DNA of 64,000 nucleotides, from contig JAZRVS010000045.1 in assembly GCA_045599365.1 (NCBI GenBank), positions 38,405 through 102,404 on the forward strand. Direction: 5' to 3'. The position numbers were made by a program, and so were the translations under genes. Positions 17,448 to 26,283 of this stretch are shown here, piece after piece (positions within the stretch are counted from its first letter, which is position 1; every line of letters begins with the position of its first letter). The notes under the pieces were generated by a model. That model had not been told where the DNA came from. It did no database searches and was given only the letters and a program-made list of their open reading frames with translations. This DNA comes from UBA1715 sp045599365. Its GTDB lineage: Bacteria > Bacteroidota > Bacteroidia > Bacteroidales > UBA1715.

Positions 17448-18044
17448 TTATAGGTTAATATTTTGTTTTAATTTGTTTGCTATATCGTTTATAGTCATGC
17501 CTTTATAAGAAAGAAGAGCTATAAATGTATGTAATAGTTCTGCACTTTTTTCTACGAATTTTTCATCTGTTCCATTGGTTGCTTGAATGATAGCACTGAT
17601 AGCGTTTTCTCCAACTTCTTGAGCAAGTTTATTAAATCCGCCTTTGTTGAATAATTTTGTTATCTCAGAGTTTTCAGGAAGATTTTTTACTTCATAGTCA
17701 ATAGTTTTTTGTAATTCTGAAAATACACAGCCATTGTTTACTTCTCCCCAACACGTATCTGTCCCAGTGTGGCACGTTGGTCCAATAGGATGAACTTTAA
17801 TCAATAGTGTGTCGTTGTCGCAATCAACTTTTGCGTCAACATAATTCAAAAAGTTTCCAGATGTTTCACCTTTTGTCCATAATGTTTGTCGAGAACGACT
17901 ATAAAAAGTTACTTTCCCTGTTGTAATTGTTTTGTCAAATGCTTCTTGATTCATAAACCCAAGCATAAGAACTACACGAGTGTTAGCATCTTGAACAATA
18001 GCAGGAATTAAACCATCGGCATATTTTGAAAAATTCAGCTCCAT
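17448..18044 (-). CDS. hisIE: Phosphoribosyl-AMP cyclohydrolase / phosphoribosyl-ATP pyrophosphatase
   Basis: Bifunctional enzyme for steps two and three of histidine synthesis. Residues 1-105 are the HisI cyclohydrolase: MLGFMNQEAF, TFYSRSRQTLW KGETSG pattern, DCDND and the zinc cysteines around PTCHTGTDTC. Residues 110-198 are the HisE pyrophosphatase with the EVGENAISAIIQ helix. Fusion in this order is usual in Bacteroidota. The start overlaps the hisF stop by one base. Confidence 0.96.
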   Translation of the reverse strand: MELNFSKYADGLIPAIVQDANTRVVLMLGFMNQEAFDKTITTGKVTFYSRSRQTLWTKGETSGNFLNYVDAKVDCDNDTLLIKVHPIGPTCHTGTDTCWGEVNNGCVFSELQKTIDYEVKNLPENSEITKLFNKGGFNKLAQEVGENAISAIIQATNGTDEKFVEKSAELLHTFIALLSYKGMTINDIANKLKQNINL

Positions 18045-18796
18045 TATCTAATAGGAATATTTTGTTGTTTTAGGTATGATTTCAATTCGGGAATTGCAAT
18101 TTCCTTGAAGTGGAAAATACTTGCAGCTAATGCAGCATCTGCTTTCCCTTCTGTAAATACGTCTTTAAAATGCTCCATTGTGCCAGCTCCACCCGATGCA
18201 ATTACAGGAATGTCAACCATTTCGGAAACTTGACGAGTTATATCGCACGCAAATCCTCCTTTTGTCCCATCGTGATTCATGGATGTAAGAAGAATTTCTC
18301 CAGCGCCTCTATCATAGACTTCTTGAACCCAATCAAGTGTTTTAATGTCGGTCGCTTGGTGTCCACCATGAGTATGTACCATCCATGTGTTGTCGTGTAA
18401 TTTTGTGTCTATGGCAACTACGATACATTGAGAACCAAATTCTTTGGAAAGTTCTGTAATTAATTGTGGATTGTAAACTGCGGCAGAATTTATTGAAATT
18501 TTGTCGGCCCCAGCAGCGAGTAAAACACCTACATCGTGTACGGATTTTATCCCTCCTCCAACTGTAAAAGGAATATTTAAATGTAGTGCAATTTTCTTTA
18601 CTAATTCTGCAAACGTGTCGCGACCTTCAATAGTAGCTGTTATGTCTAAAAAAGTCAGTTCGTCTGCTCCTTGCTCGGCATACATTGCCCCTAATTCAAC
18701 AGGATCACCAGCATCTCGTAGTCCAAGGAAGTTGATTCCTTTTACGGTTCGACCATCTTTTATGTCAAGGCAAGGTATGATTCGTTTAGCCAACAT
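18044..18796 (-). CDS. hisF: Imidazole glycerol phosphate synthase, cyclase subunit
   Basis: Works with HisH to form imidazole glycerol phosphate and AICAR. The 250-residue TIM barrel has the IPCLDIKDGRTVKG start with catalytic Asp11, GGGIKS, AIDTK around the second catalytic Asp, and ASGGAG near the C-terminus. It overlaps the end of gldG by 11 bases and hisIE follows directly. No hisG, hisD, hisC, hisB, hisH or hisA is in the window, so these two genes are separated from the rest of the pathway. Confidence 0.96.
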   Translation of the reverse strand: MLAKRIIPCLDIKDGRTVKGINFLGLRDAGDPVELGAMYAEQGADELTFLDITATIEGRDTFAELVKKIALHLNIPFTVGGGIKSVHDVGVLLAAGADKISINSAAVYNPQLITELSKEFGSQCIVVAIDTKLHDNTWMVHTHGGHQATDIKTLDWVQEVYDRGAGEILLTSMNHDGTKGGFACDITRQVSEMVDIPVIASGGAGTMEHFKDVFTEGKADAALAASIFHFKEIAIPELKSYLKQQNIPIR

Positions 18797-20522
18797 ATTT
18801 TTTTGAATATTTGCGATTTCGTATGAAATAAACGATTAGTCCAACAATTGCTAATATGATTATTGGAATCAATACGTTAATTGTTTGCCAGAATGTTTTT
18901 TCTTCAACAATTCTATTCTTGTTTAACAAGCGAATTGTAATTTCTCGAGATCGAATTGATAGTAAATCTTCATCGCCACAGAGGTAACTCACGGCGTTAA
19001 TGAAAAAGTCAAGATTCCCAACGTATGTCCGTTTGTCAAACGAAAAATATTTGTAGAAATAGAGTGGCTTTGGGATAGTGTCGCCATTAGTAACATCTAT
19101 TTCGTTGCGGATAATGTCTCCATCAGAAACAACTATAATTCGATTGTGTTCAGATGAATCTTTTTTTACAAACTTCTTAGCTTGTAATGAGTCAAGTGAA
19201 ATTGGTGATTTGCGAGATTGATATAACGAATTACAATTACCTTCTATTAAAACTGCGGTTGGTACATAGTATTTGTTGAAAAATTCTTTGTTAGGTTCGT
19301 TTTGTAACACATTGAACCCAACCATATTAGGCGTTTGAATTACGCGAGCATACGCAGACGAAGTTAGCAGAATAGTTTTTTCTAAATGACCATTCCCGTC
19401 AATTGTATCAAGCGAACTTGCAAATTCTGATTTAACAACGTCTATACCTTTGGTAATGACGTGTTTTTGTGGTTTGAAAAGTGGAAAATAAAACCATGGA
19501 ACTGGGGCAAAACGAGGTTGCTCTCCAAAATTTGATACGTTCATTGGAATTTTAGCACACTGATTATCCAATAATATGGTCTGATTTATGCGAACACCAA
19601 TGTTGAACAACAAATCCGATATATTCAATTCTTTTGGCATTGCGTAAGTGAATGAACTCGTTTTGAGAGAGTCCATGCTCACGTCAATATTGTCGGAAAG
19701 AAACAACAAATTACCATTGTACATTAGGTATTGGTCTATGATGAATTTTTCTTCTTCTGAGAATGCTTTTGTTGGTTCATCAACGATTATTACGTCGTAT
19801 TTTAAGATTGAATCAAGCAATTGAGTCGGTGAAATTCTATCAACATTATACAAATCGAGTAAAGCAATAGTTGCGTTGTATGTGTGCAATAGAGGATGTT
19901 CGCCATTGCCAGTGAGGAATGCAATGTTTTTACGCTCTTTTGCAGTTAGTTGTTTTATTGATTTTACGCATTGATACTCAAGGTTTTGCAATGCTTCATT
20001 GATTTGTTCTTCTGGAGTATTCCCCATTGTGTTTAAAAGCATATTTACCGTAACAAACTTTTGTGATGTGGAAATTATCATTCCTGGAATCACAAATCGT
20101 TGTGTCATTTTTCCCGTTTCGTCTTCTTCTTGAATGGTATAAGGTGCAAGACCATAGTCTTTATTTAATCGAGAAATGGTGTGCTTAAAATTCTTTGCAT
20201 CTCCAATAGATTGTGGATCAATGAATTTGAAAAGAAATTTGTCTTTCCCTGCAATTTCTTGAAATTCAGTAAGTAAATCAGAAACTTCTCGTTCCATTTT
20301 TACAAACGAAAGCGGTAAATCGCCTGTAAGATAAACTGTTACACGAATAGTATCATCTAAATTTTTTAGAATCTCTTTTGTTGAATTTGTAAGGGTAAAA
20401 CGACCTTCTTCAGTTAAATCGAATCGAAAATGTTTAATGCTACTTATCCATAAAACTACCAACAGTACAATCAACGAGATTGCAATGTCTTTACTTGTTT
20501 TATATGATTTATTTGCACTCAT
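18786..20522 (-). CDS. gldG: Gliding motility-associated ABC transporter auxiliary protein GldG
   Basis: A 578-residue membrane-bound protein of the ABC-type uncharacterised transport family (PF09822). It has one membrane helix near the N-terminus (about 12-29) followed by the typical SSIKHFRFDLTEEGRFTL segment, a large extracytoplasmic region with DVIIVDEPTKAFSEEEKF, and a final membrane helix (about 545-566). In Flavobacterium johnsoniae GldA, GldF and GldG form an ABC transporter linked to gliding. It is one base downstream of gldF; the ATPase gene gldA is not in the window. Confidence 0.93.
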   Translation of the reverse strand: MSANKSYKTSKDIAISLIVLLVVLWISSIKHFRFDLTEEGRFTLTNSTKEILKNLDDTIRVTVYLTGDLPLSFVKMEREVSDLLTEFQEIAGKDKFLFKFIDPQSIGDAKNFKHTISRLNKDYGLAPYTIQEEDETGKMTQRFVIPGMIISTSQKFVTVNMLLNTMGNTPEEQINEALQNLEYQCVKSIKQLTAKERKNIAFLTGNGEHPLLHTYNATIALLDLYNVDRISPTQLLDSILKYDVIIVDEPTKAFSEEEKFIIDQYLMYNGNLLFLSDNIDVSMDSLKTSSFTYAMPKELNISDLLFNIGVRINQTILLDNQCAKIPMNVSNFGEQPRFAPVPWFYFPLFKPQKHVITKGIDVVKSEFASSLDTIDGNGHLEKTILLTSSAYARVIQTPNMVGFNVLQNEPNKEFFNKYYVPTAVLIEGNCNSLYQSRKSPISLDSLQAKKFVKKDSSEHNRIIVVSDGDIIRNEIDVTNGDTIPKPLYFYKYFSFDKRTYVGNLDFFINAVSYLCGDEDLLSIRSREITIRLLNKNRIVEEKTFWQTINVLIPIIILAIVGLIVYFIRNRKYSKKYVG

Positions 20523-21245
20523 TTATTTCCTCTTTTTAGCAATTGAGAGTGTTGTAAAATATAAGAACAACACAATAAAACTGATAAAATAAATTATATC
20601 TCGAGTGTCAATTACACCACGACTAATTGAACTATAGTGTTCGTTTATTCCTATATTTGAGAGAACAGAAAGCATTGGAACAGCTTCGGCAATAAAATCA
20701 AAACCGATAAAAAATACAAAACAAATAACTGCTGATAACACAAAGGCAACTATTTGATTTTCAGTTAATGAGGAGATAAGTGTTCCAATAGACAAATACA
20801 TTCCACCAATAAAAAACAATCCGATGTATGCTCCAATTGTCGCGCCTGTATCAATGTCTCCAACAGGACTTCCCAAAGAATATACTGTTATGTAATAAAG
20901 TATTGTCGGTAGTAAAGCACAAAACAATAATACTAATCCTGCAAAAAATTTACCTAAAACAATTGCCCAATTCGACAGTGGCATCGTGAGCAAAAGTTCT
21001 ATTGTTCCAGATTTGATTTCTTCACTGAAGAAACGCATTGAAAGCGCAGGAATTAAGAATAGAAAAATCCATGGAGCTAAAATAAATAGACCATCAATAT
21101 TTGCATATCCAGTTTTGAGTACATTAAATTGGCTATCAAATACCCACAAAAACAAACTAGTTGCGAGTAGAAACACCATCAAAATCAGATACCCAATAAG
21201 TGAACTGAAAAAACTCGTTAATTCTTTTGAAAATAAACTTCTCAT
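20523..21245 (-). CDS. gldF: Gliding motility ABC transporter permease GldF
   Basis: A 240-residue ABC-2 type permease with about six membrane helices and the cytoplasmic signature MRFFSEEIKSGTIELLLTMP. Start at ATG 21245 (MRSLFSKEL) is preferred; a GTG two codons upstream (21251) is also in frame. A perfect -7 element at 21259-21267 places transcription only a few bases before this ATG. It heads the operon gldF-gldG-hisF-hisIE-crp-pepD. Confidence 0.93.
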   Translation of the reverse strand: MRSLFSKELTSFFSSLIGYLILMVFLLATSLFLWVFDSQFNVLKTGYANIDGLFILAPWIFLFLIPALSMRFFSEEIKSGTIELLLTMPLSNWAIVLGKFFAGLVLLFCALLPTILYYITVYSLGSPVGDIDTGATIGAYIGLFFIGGMYLSIGTLISSLTENQIVAFVLSAVICFVFFIGFDFIAEAVPMLSVLSNIGINEHYSSISRGVIDTRDIIYFISFIVLFLYFTTLSIAKKRK

Positions 21246-21258
21246 AATCACTCCATCA

Positions 21259-21267
21259 GCAAAGATA
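21259..21267 (-). promoter_or_regulatory. Promoter of the gldF operon
   Basis: On the minus strand TATCTTTGC is a perfect -7 element, with a TTG 21 bases upstream at the -33 position. Only 13 bases separate it from the gldF ATG, so the leader is about 7 nt. Confidence 0.6.
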
Positions 21268-21527
21268 CAAATTTCATTTAAAATATAACAATTAAGACCT
21301 TTTTATATGCTTACAAAAGGGGAAAAATTATAAAATTACTTTTTGAATAAGTAGTTGTGAAAAAGCAATTTGTCTTTTTGAATGCATCGTGGTTAAATAA
21401 ATTAAGGTTTTAAGTGCTAAATATTTGACTATAAACTAATAAATAAAATAATTTGGGCGTTAATTTCTATAGTTGTCAATTTTTATTAAAATTTTAGTGT
21501 GGTTAAACTGTTATTCCCGCTATTTCA
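21268..21527. other. AT-rich divergent intergenic region
   Basis: About 300 bases between gldF (minus) and the amylase gene (plus) contain no credible small gene. Apart from the two divergent promoters at its ends, only a short CCTTTT/AAAAGG inverted repeat (around 21298-21320) was seen. Confidence 0.5.
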
Positions 21528-21536
21528 TATATTTGC
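21528..21536 (+). promoter_or_regulatory. -7 element of the amylase promoter
   Basis: TATATTTGC, a perfect TAnnTTTGC, ends 17 bases before ATG 21554. Its position excludes the upstream in-frame start at 21473, which would lie before the transcription start. Confidence 0.5.
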
Positions 21537-21553
21537 AAAATAGTGTGTATGAA

Positions 21554-23263
21554 ATGAATACAATAAATATTTACCAGATTTTCACTCGTCTTTTCGCGAA
21601 TCAAAATGAGACGAACAAAGAGTTCGGAACAATTGAAGAAAATGGTTGCTCTAAATTCAACGATATAACGGCAACAGCTTTAGAAGAATTAAAGAAGTTT
21701 GGCGTAACTCACGTATGGTACACTGGCGTCATTCGACACGCTTCTTGTACTGATTATTCAAAATATGGTCTTTCTGTGGACAATCCGCGTGTGGTGAAGG
21801 GTCGCGCAGGTTCTCCGTATGCTATAAAAGATTATTTTGATGTTGATCCTGATTTGGCGACGAATGTAAAAAATCGAATGAAAGAATTTGAGGATTTGCT
21901 TGATAGAACTCATAATGCAGGGTTGAAATGTATTATGGATTTTGTCCCAAATCACGTTTCTCGAGAATATAAATCTGAAAATATTCCTACAGGAGCAACG
22001 TCTTTAGGTAGTTATGACGATGTTAATTGTGCGTTCTCGCCAAATAATAATTTCTATTATCTTCCTGATGATGAACTTCATTTGCCAAATGATTTGGACA
22101 TGCCGTACGTTGAAAATGCACCAATTTATCATGAATATCCTGCAAAAGTTACAGGGAATGACGTGTTTTCTTCGTATCCATCAAAAAATGATTGGTACGA
22201 GACAATAAAATTGAATTATGGCGTTGATTATCAAAATTATTGGGAAACACATTTTGACCAAATTCCTGATACTTGGATACGAATGTTGGAAATTCTCACT
22301 TTTTGGGCTAAAAAAGGTGTTGATGGTTTCCGCTGCGATATGGCAGAAATGGTTCCCGTTCAATTTTGGGGTTGGGTTATCCCACAAATCAAGGAAATTA
22401 ATCCTGAGATAATTTTTATTGCGGAAATTTACAATCCTGATGCATACGCAAATTATTTAAATAATGGTCATTTTGACTATTTGTATGATAAGGTTGGTTT
22501 ATATGACACTCTTCGTTTAATTATTGAAGGAAAAGGTTCCGCTCGATACATTACAGATTATTGGAAACGGACAGAGGGTTTTACAGGGAAATTGCTTCGT
22601 TTTTTGGAAAATCATGACGAACAGAGAATTGCATCTCGTTTCTTTGTCGGAGAACCAGAAAAAGCTGCAGTTGCAATGGCAGTATTGGCTACTCTCAATC
22701 CTGGACCTCTTATGTTGTATTTTGGACAAGAAATTGGAGAGAAAGGAATGGAAAAAGAAGGCTTTAGTGGTATAGATGGTCGAACAACGATTTTTGATTA
22801 TTGGAGCCTGAAGGAATATAACAAATGGGTTAATGGAGGAAAATTTGATGGAGGAGGTTTGTCTCAATATCAAAAAGATTTGCGCTACTCGTATGGTAAA
22901 ATGCTTAATTTCCGCTTGCAATCCGATGTGTTACAGAATGGTGCTTTTTACGACTTAATGTGGAAAAATTATGGAGGAAACCTTAATGCAGACAAAATTT
23001 ATGCTTTCCTTCGTTACACCAATGAGAAAAAAATGTTGTTCGTGTTGAATTTTGATCAACAAGAATCTCATTCATTCCGTCTTTTTATAGGAGAACATGC
23101 TCTGAATACAATTTGTTGTCCAAAAGAAGGAACATTAATCATAAAAGAAGAATTTGTTGAAGGTTTTGTTGACCAATTCCCTCTATCAGAAGTTCTTGAA
23201 AAAGGATTACCAATATTAATTTTGCCGAATTCGGTACTTATTTTTGAATTACAATGGAAATAA
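21554..23263 (+). CDS. Cytoplasmic alpha-amylase-family glycoside hydrolase (GH13)
   Basis: A 569-residue GH13 enzyme. The four conserved regions are DFVPNH (129-134), GFRCDMAEM with nucleophile Asp262, FIAEIY with acid/base Glu291, and ENHDEQ with Asp355. No signal peptide exists with the ATG 21554 start, so it probably acts on intracellular alpha-glucans such as glycogen or imported maltodextrins. The upstream extension to 21473 is rejected because the promoter lies inside it. The stop overlaps mqnD by 10 bases. Exact specificity cannot be read from the sequence. Confidence 0.88.
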   Translation: MNTINIYQIFTRLFANQNETNKEFGTIEENGCSKFNDITATALEELKKFGVTHVWYTGVIRHASCTDYSKYGLSVDNPRVVKGRAGSPYAIKDYFDVDPDLATNVKNRMKEFEDLLDRTHNAGLKCIMDFVPNHVSREYKSENIPTGATSLGSYDDVNCAFSPNNNFYYLPDDELHLPNDLDMPYVENAPIYHEYPAKVTGNDVFSSYPSKNDWYETIKLNYGVDYQNYWETHFDQIPDTWIRMLEILTFWAKKGVDGFRCDMAEMVPVQFWGWVIPQIKEINPEIIFIAEIYNPDAYANYLNNGHFDYLYDKVGLYDTLRLIIEGKGSARYITDYWKRTEGFTGKLLRFLENHDEQRIASRFFVGEPEKAAVAMAVLATLNPGPLMLYFGQEIGEKGMEKEGFSGIDGRTTIFDYWSLKEYNKWVNGGKFDGGGLSQYQKDLRYSYGKMLNFRLQSDVLQNGAFYDLMWKNYGGNLNADKIYAFLRYTNEKKMLFVLNFDQQESHSFRLFIGEHALNTICCPKEGTLIIKEEFVEGFVDQFPLSEVLEKGLPILILPNSVLIFELQWK

Positions 23264-24084
23264 CACTTGGCTTTTCTTCGTGTCCAAACGATACCTATAC
23301 GTTTGATGCCCTTGTACATAAAAAAATAGATACAAAAGGCATTGATTTTAAATGTCTTATTGCCGATGTGCAGGAGCTCAATCAGCGAGCTATGATAGGC
23401 GATTTGCAGATGACTAAATTGAGTTATTTTGCGTATGCTCACGTGTTTGAAAATTATCAGATTTTAGATGCTGGTAGTGCTTTGGGTTTTGCTAATGGAC
23501 CATTATTTATTTGTAAGAAGGGAAATGAGGCAAACATCAATAAAAATTCAAAAATTCTTATCCCAGGAAAAGAGACTACGGCAAATCTTTTGTTTTCAAT
23601 GGCATATCCAGAATTTCAAGATAAAACAGAATGCTTGTTTTCTGAGATAGAATCTCGCATTATGAGTGGAGAGTACGATGCAGGAGTCATTATTCACGAA
23701 AATCGCTTTACGTATGCAGAACGTGGATTTTCAATGCTACGCGATTTGGGAAATTTTTGGGAATCGGAAACGCATACACCTATCCCTCTTGGCGCAATTA
23801 CTATCCGTAGAGATATGCCAAATGAGTTAAAACAAACGATAAACGATTTATTGCGAAAAAGTATAGAGTATGCTCATGAACACCCAATGGCTTCTCAATC
23901 GTTTATTCATCAATATGCCCAAGCAATAGAAGATGATGTATTGAAAAAACATATCAAACTATTTGTCAATGATTTTAGTCTTTCTCTTGGGAAACAAGGA
24001 AAAAATGCAATTGAAACACTTTACAAACGAGCAAAACAGGGTAAAATTATAGAACAAATCCCAACGGAAATGTTTATAAAATAG
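23254..24084 (+). CDS. mqnD: 1,4-dihydroxy-6-naphthoate synthase (futalosine pathway)
   Basis: Makes 1,4-dihydroxy-6-naphthoate from cyclic dehypoxanthine futalosine, a late step of the alternative menaquinone route. The 276-residue protein has a periplasmic-binding-protein-like fold without signal peptide. It carries the MqnD signatures: FSSCPNDTYTFDALVH near the N-terminus, KLSYFAYAHV, and the DAGSALGFANGPL stretch. It overlaps the amylase stop by 10 bases and is followed after 7 bases by a bPH2 protein. Other mqn genes are not in the window. Confidence 0.92.
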   Translation: MEITLGFSSCPNDTYTFDALVHKKIDTKGIDFKCLIADVQELNQRAMIGDLQMTKLSYFAYAHVFENYQILDAGSALGFANGPLFICKKGNEANINKNSKILIPGKETTANLLFSMAYPEFQDKTECLFSEIESRIMSGEYDAGVIIHENRFTYAERGFSMLRDLGNFWESETHTPIPLGAITIRRDMPNELKQTINDLLRKSIEYAHEHPMASQSFIHQYAQAIEDDVLKKHIKLFVNDFSLSLGKQGKNAIETLYKRAKQGKIIEQIPTEMFIK

Positions 24085-24091
24085 TGTTGTT

Positions 24092-24511
24092 ATGGAAGAA
24101 AAAACAATTTACGAAGGTTCTCCTTCACAATGGACAAATACAAAAATATTCGTTTTATGCGGGTTGTTTTGTTGGTTAATCATCCCTATTTTTATAGCTG
24201 TTTATTTTTATCTTTTGGTAAAAAGCACTAAAACAACAATAACAACAAAACGAATCCTTCTCGAACGCGGACTGTTTTCTAAGAGAATAGATGAAGTTTT
24301 GTTGAAACGAGTTACTGATACTAAAATATTTGAACCATTCCTACTCCGTTTGGTTGGACTTTCAAATATTATGGTTTTTTCAACAGATAAGACAATACCA
24401 TCATTTGAAATTAGTGCAATTGGTGATGGCAGACGTGTTTGGAATGAATTACGTGCTGCAATAGAAACTGAGAGAAAAGAAGTTCGAGAATTTGAGCAAC
24501 GTTTTGCATAA
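24092..24511 (+). CDS. PH domain-containing membrane protein (bPH2/DUF304)
   Basis: A 139-residue protein with a membrane hairpin (about 19-44) followed by a bacterial PH-like domain: TTKRILLERGLFSKRIDEVLLKRVTD and a final strand around SFEISAIGDGRRVWNELR. This is the bPH2 (YdbT/DUF304) pattern. Its function is unknown. It follows mqnD by 7 bases, suggesting co-transcription. Confidence 0.75.
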   Translation: MEEKTIYEGSPSQWTNTKIFVLCGLFCWLIIPIFIAVYFYLLVKSTKTTITTKRILLERGLFSKRIDEVLLKRVTDTKIFEPFLLRLVGLSNIMVFSTDKTIPSFEISAIGDGRRVWNELRAAIETERKEVREFEQRFA

Positions 24512-24554
24512 ATGGTATTATTTTTGATTTGAATGACAGCAGAACGATAATGAA

Positions 24555-25139
24555 ATGAAAAAAATAGTCTTATTATACATATTGTTGTCGGTTGTTTTTT
24601 GTTCATACGCTCAAGAAACAAAAAAATATTACGACCTACCTGGAATTGTTGTTGATGGCGATACGTTAGCACTCATTAAATTACAAAAAGTATATGTTTT
24701 CCCTCAAATGAAATTTGCTTCTGATGTAGAGTACAAAAGCTATCGTAAACTTGTTCGTGATGTGAAGAAAGTGTATCCGTATGCCCAACTTGCAAAGAAA
24801 ACATTTAACGAAATAGAACAAATTATGGATTCTTTGCCCAATAATAAACAACGCAAAAAATACATAAAAGAAAAAGAGGATGAATTAGTTGCTCGCTATG
24901 CAAAAGAACTTATTTCAATGACGGTTCGTCAAGGAGAAATTCTCATAAAACTTGTTGACCGCGAACTTGAACATTCTGCATTGGATTTGATTAAAGAATT
25001 GCGTGGCGGTTTTGCAGCAACAATGTGGCAAGGTGTTGCTAAAATGTTTGGCGAATCGCTCAAAACAAGTTATGATCCAACGGGAGAGGATTTGCTCATA
25101 GAGAGAATTGTACTTCAGATAGAGCAAGGGTCAATTTAG
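24555..25139 (+). CDS. DUF4294 exported protein
   Basis: A 194-residue protein with a signal peptide ending in CSYAQ (about residue 20). The mature chain has an early IVVDGDTLALI strand and then a helical core, YRKLVRDVKKVYPYAQLA ... KYIKEKEDEL ... RQGEILIKLVDRE ... ELRGGFAATMWQ, which matches the DUF4294 family of Bacteroidota. Its role is unknown. It is the last gene of the plus-strand run and is followed by an AT-rich repeat region and convergent gene. Confidence 0.8.
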   Translation: MKKIVLLYILLSVVFCSYAQETKKYYDLPGIVVDGDTLALIKLQKVYVFPQMKFASDVEYKSYRKLVRDVKKVYPYAQLAKKTFNEIEQIMDSLPNNKQRKKYIKEKEDELVARYAKELISMTVRQGEILIKLVDRELEHSALDLIKELRGGFAATMWQGVAKMFGESLKTSYDPTGEDLLIERIVLQIEQGSI

Positions 25140-25144
25140 AGAGA

Positions 25145-25172
25145 TAAGAGTTAAGAATTAAGAGTTAAGAGA
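25145..25172 (+). repeat. Short AT-rich direct repeat
   Basis: TAAGAGTTAAGAAT is followed directly by TAAGAGTTAAGAGA, an imperfect tandem duplication of about 14 bases. The rest of this 124-base convergent gap holds two weak hairpins (TTGGC/GCCAA near 25180-25197 and GTTTC/GAAAC near 25208-25225) that may stop transcription from both sides. Confidence 0.4.
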
Positions 25173-25263
25173 TGTGTTTGGCGTGGATTCTTGCCAACGT
25201 GTGTATTGTTTCTTGTTTTTGAAACTTTATCTACAAATGAATCCTACTTCTCAATTATCATCA

Positions 25264-26214
25264 TTATTTTTTTCGACCAATTAGAAAAATTGAACCAATC
25301 AAAGTCGGAATGGCTATGTTAATGAGCCAAATGAGTAAACTGACTTGAAATAGAATAGTAGCATTGTCAGTAAATAATTGAAATACAAATATTGCCACAG
25401 AACCTCGAATGCCAATTTCACCTAATATTGCTGTAGGACAAATGGTTGTGAATAAATACATTAAAGAAATTCCTATGAATATTTCCACAAAACTTAGTTC
25501 TGGGATAAGCATAGCAATAAGTATCCCAAATTGACTGCCAAAAACAATGTAGCGACACATACTTAATAGAAACGTGCGTAATAAATCGTGTCGGTTATAT
25601 TTTTTTTGAAGTGTTACAAGTTGTTTAAAATACTTATTCCCTAACAATTTGAGTAATAGTTTTTTGAACCATCGTTTGTTGTGGCACAAATAAATAAAAA
25701 GTATTAAACATAGTATTAGACAAAGAGAAAGGTACGATGCATTTGTAATCATTTCGTTGTTGTTGCAAAACAATACAAAACAAATTATTCCCAAGATGCC
25801 CATCAATAACGTAGTTCCTAATTGAGTTAAACTACCCAAAAAAGTGGCAAATACAGCATCTTTTCTATTTTGATTTAACACAATTGCGCGTCCGCCAAGT
25901 TCTCCAATTCTATTAGGTGTGATGAGAGCAAGAGGTAATCCAACCAACACACCAGAGACTGCTTTGGTAAATGATATTGGTTGGCTACAATTTACTAATT
26001 TTTGCCATTTGAATGATTCCAATCCCCAGTTGACAAACATTAACAAAAACACAAAAACAAACGGAATGACGTGAAAATTTTTGTCATTGAAAATTAGAAA
26101 TATATCTCCGTCAGTTGTTTTAAATTTATAGACAACATACACCCACGCAATCACGAAGATTGCGATTTTCAATATCCAAATACAAATTTTTTTTGCCACA
26201 AATGTATGTTTCAT
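25264..26214 (-). CDS. Flippase-like / lysylphosphatidylglycerol synthase TM-domain protein
   Basis: An integral membrane protein of about 316 residues with roughly eight helices, resembling the LPG_synthase_TM (AglD-like, UPF0104) family: NWGLESFKWQKL, TPNRIGELGGRA and the TTICPTAILGEIGIRG motif. No synthetase or GNAT domain is attached, so it is more likely a lipid-handling membrane protein than an aminoacyl-phospholipid synthase. The start is uncertain. ATG 26214 lies within 3 bases of a -7 element (26217-26225); a GTG at 26199 (next residues AKKICIW) would leave a normal short leader. Confidence 0.75.
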   Translation of the reverse strand: MKHTFVAKKICIWILKIAIFVIAWVYVVYKFKTTDGDIFLIFNDKNFHVIPFVFVFLLMFVNWGLESFKWQKLVNCSQPISFTKAVSGVLVGLPLALITPNRIGELGGRAIVLNQNRKDAVFATFLGSLTQLGTTLLMGILGIICFVLFCNNNEMITNASYLSLCLILCLILFIYLCHNKRWFKKLLLKLLGNKYFKQLVTLQKKYNRHDLLRTFLLSMCRYIVFGSQFGILIAMLIPELSFVEIFIGISLMYLFTTICPTAILGEIGIRGSVAIFVFQLFTDNATILFQVSLLIWLINIAIPTLIGSIFLIGRKK

Positions 26215-26216
26215 TG

Positions 26217-26225
26217 GCAAATATA
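26217..26225 (-). promoter_or_regulatory. -7 element before the flippase-like gene
   Basis: TATATTTGC on the minus strand is a perfect match. It nearly touches ATG 26214, so either translation begins at GTG 26199 or the match is fortuitous. Confidence 0.4.
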
Positions 26226-26283
26226 CAATTAAATGCTATTTGATGTTTTTGCTATAAAATCAATTCTTCTCCTTGTTGTAATA

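Noticed and set aside
22517..22921. 134-residue minus-strand frame inside the amylase gene
   Set aside because: Opposite-strand shadow of a GH13 gene with intact catalytic motifs.
24208..24672. 154-residue minus-strand frame spanning the bPH2 and DUF4294 genes
   Set aside because: It covers parts of two well-supported plus-strand genes and shows no domain of its own.
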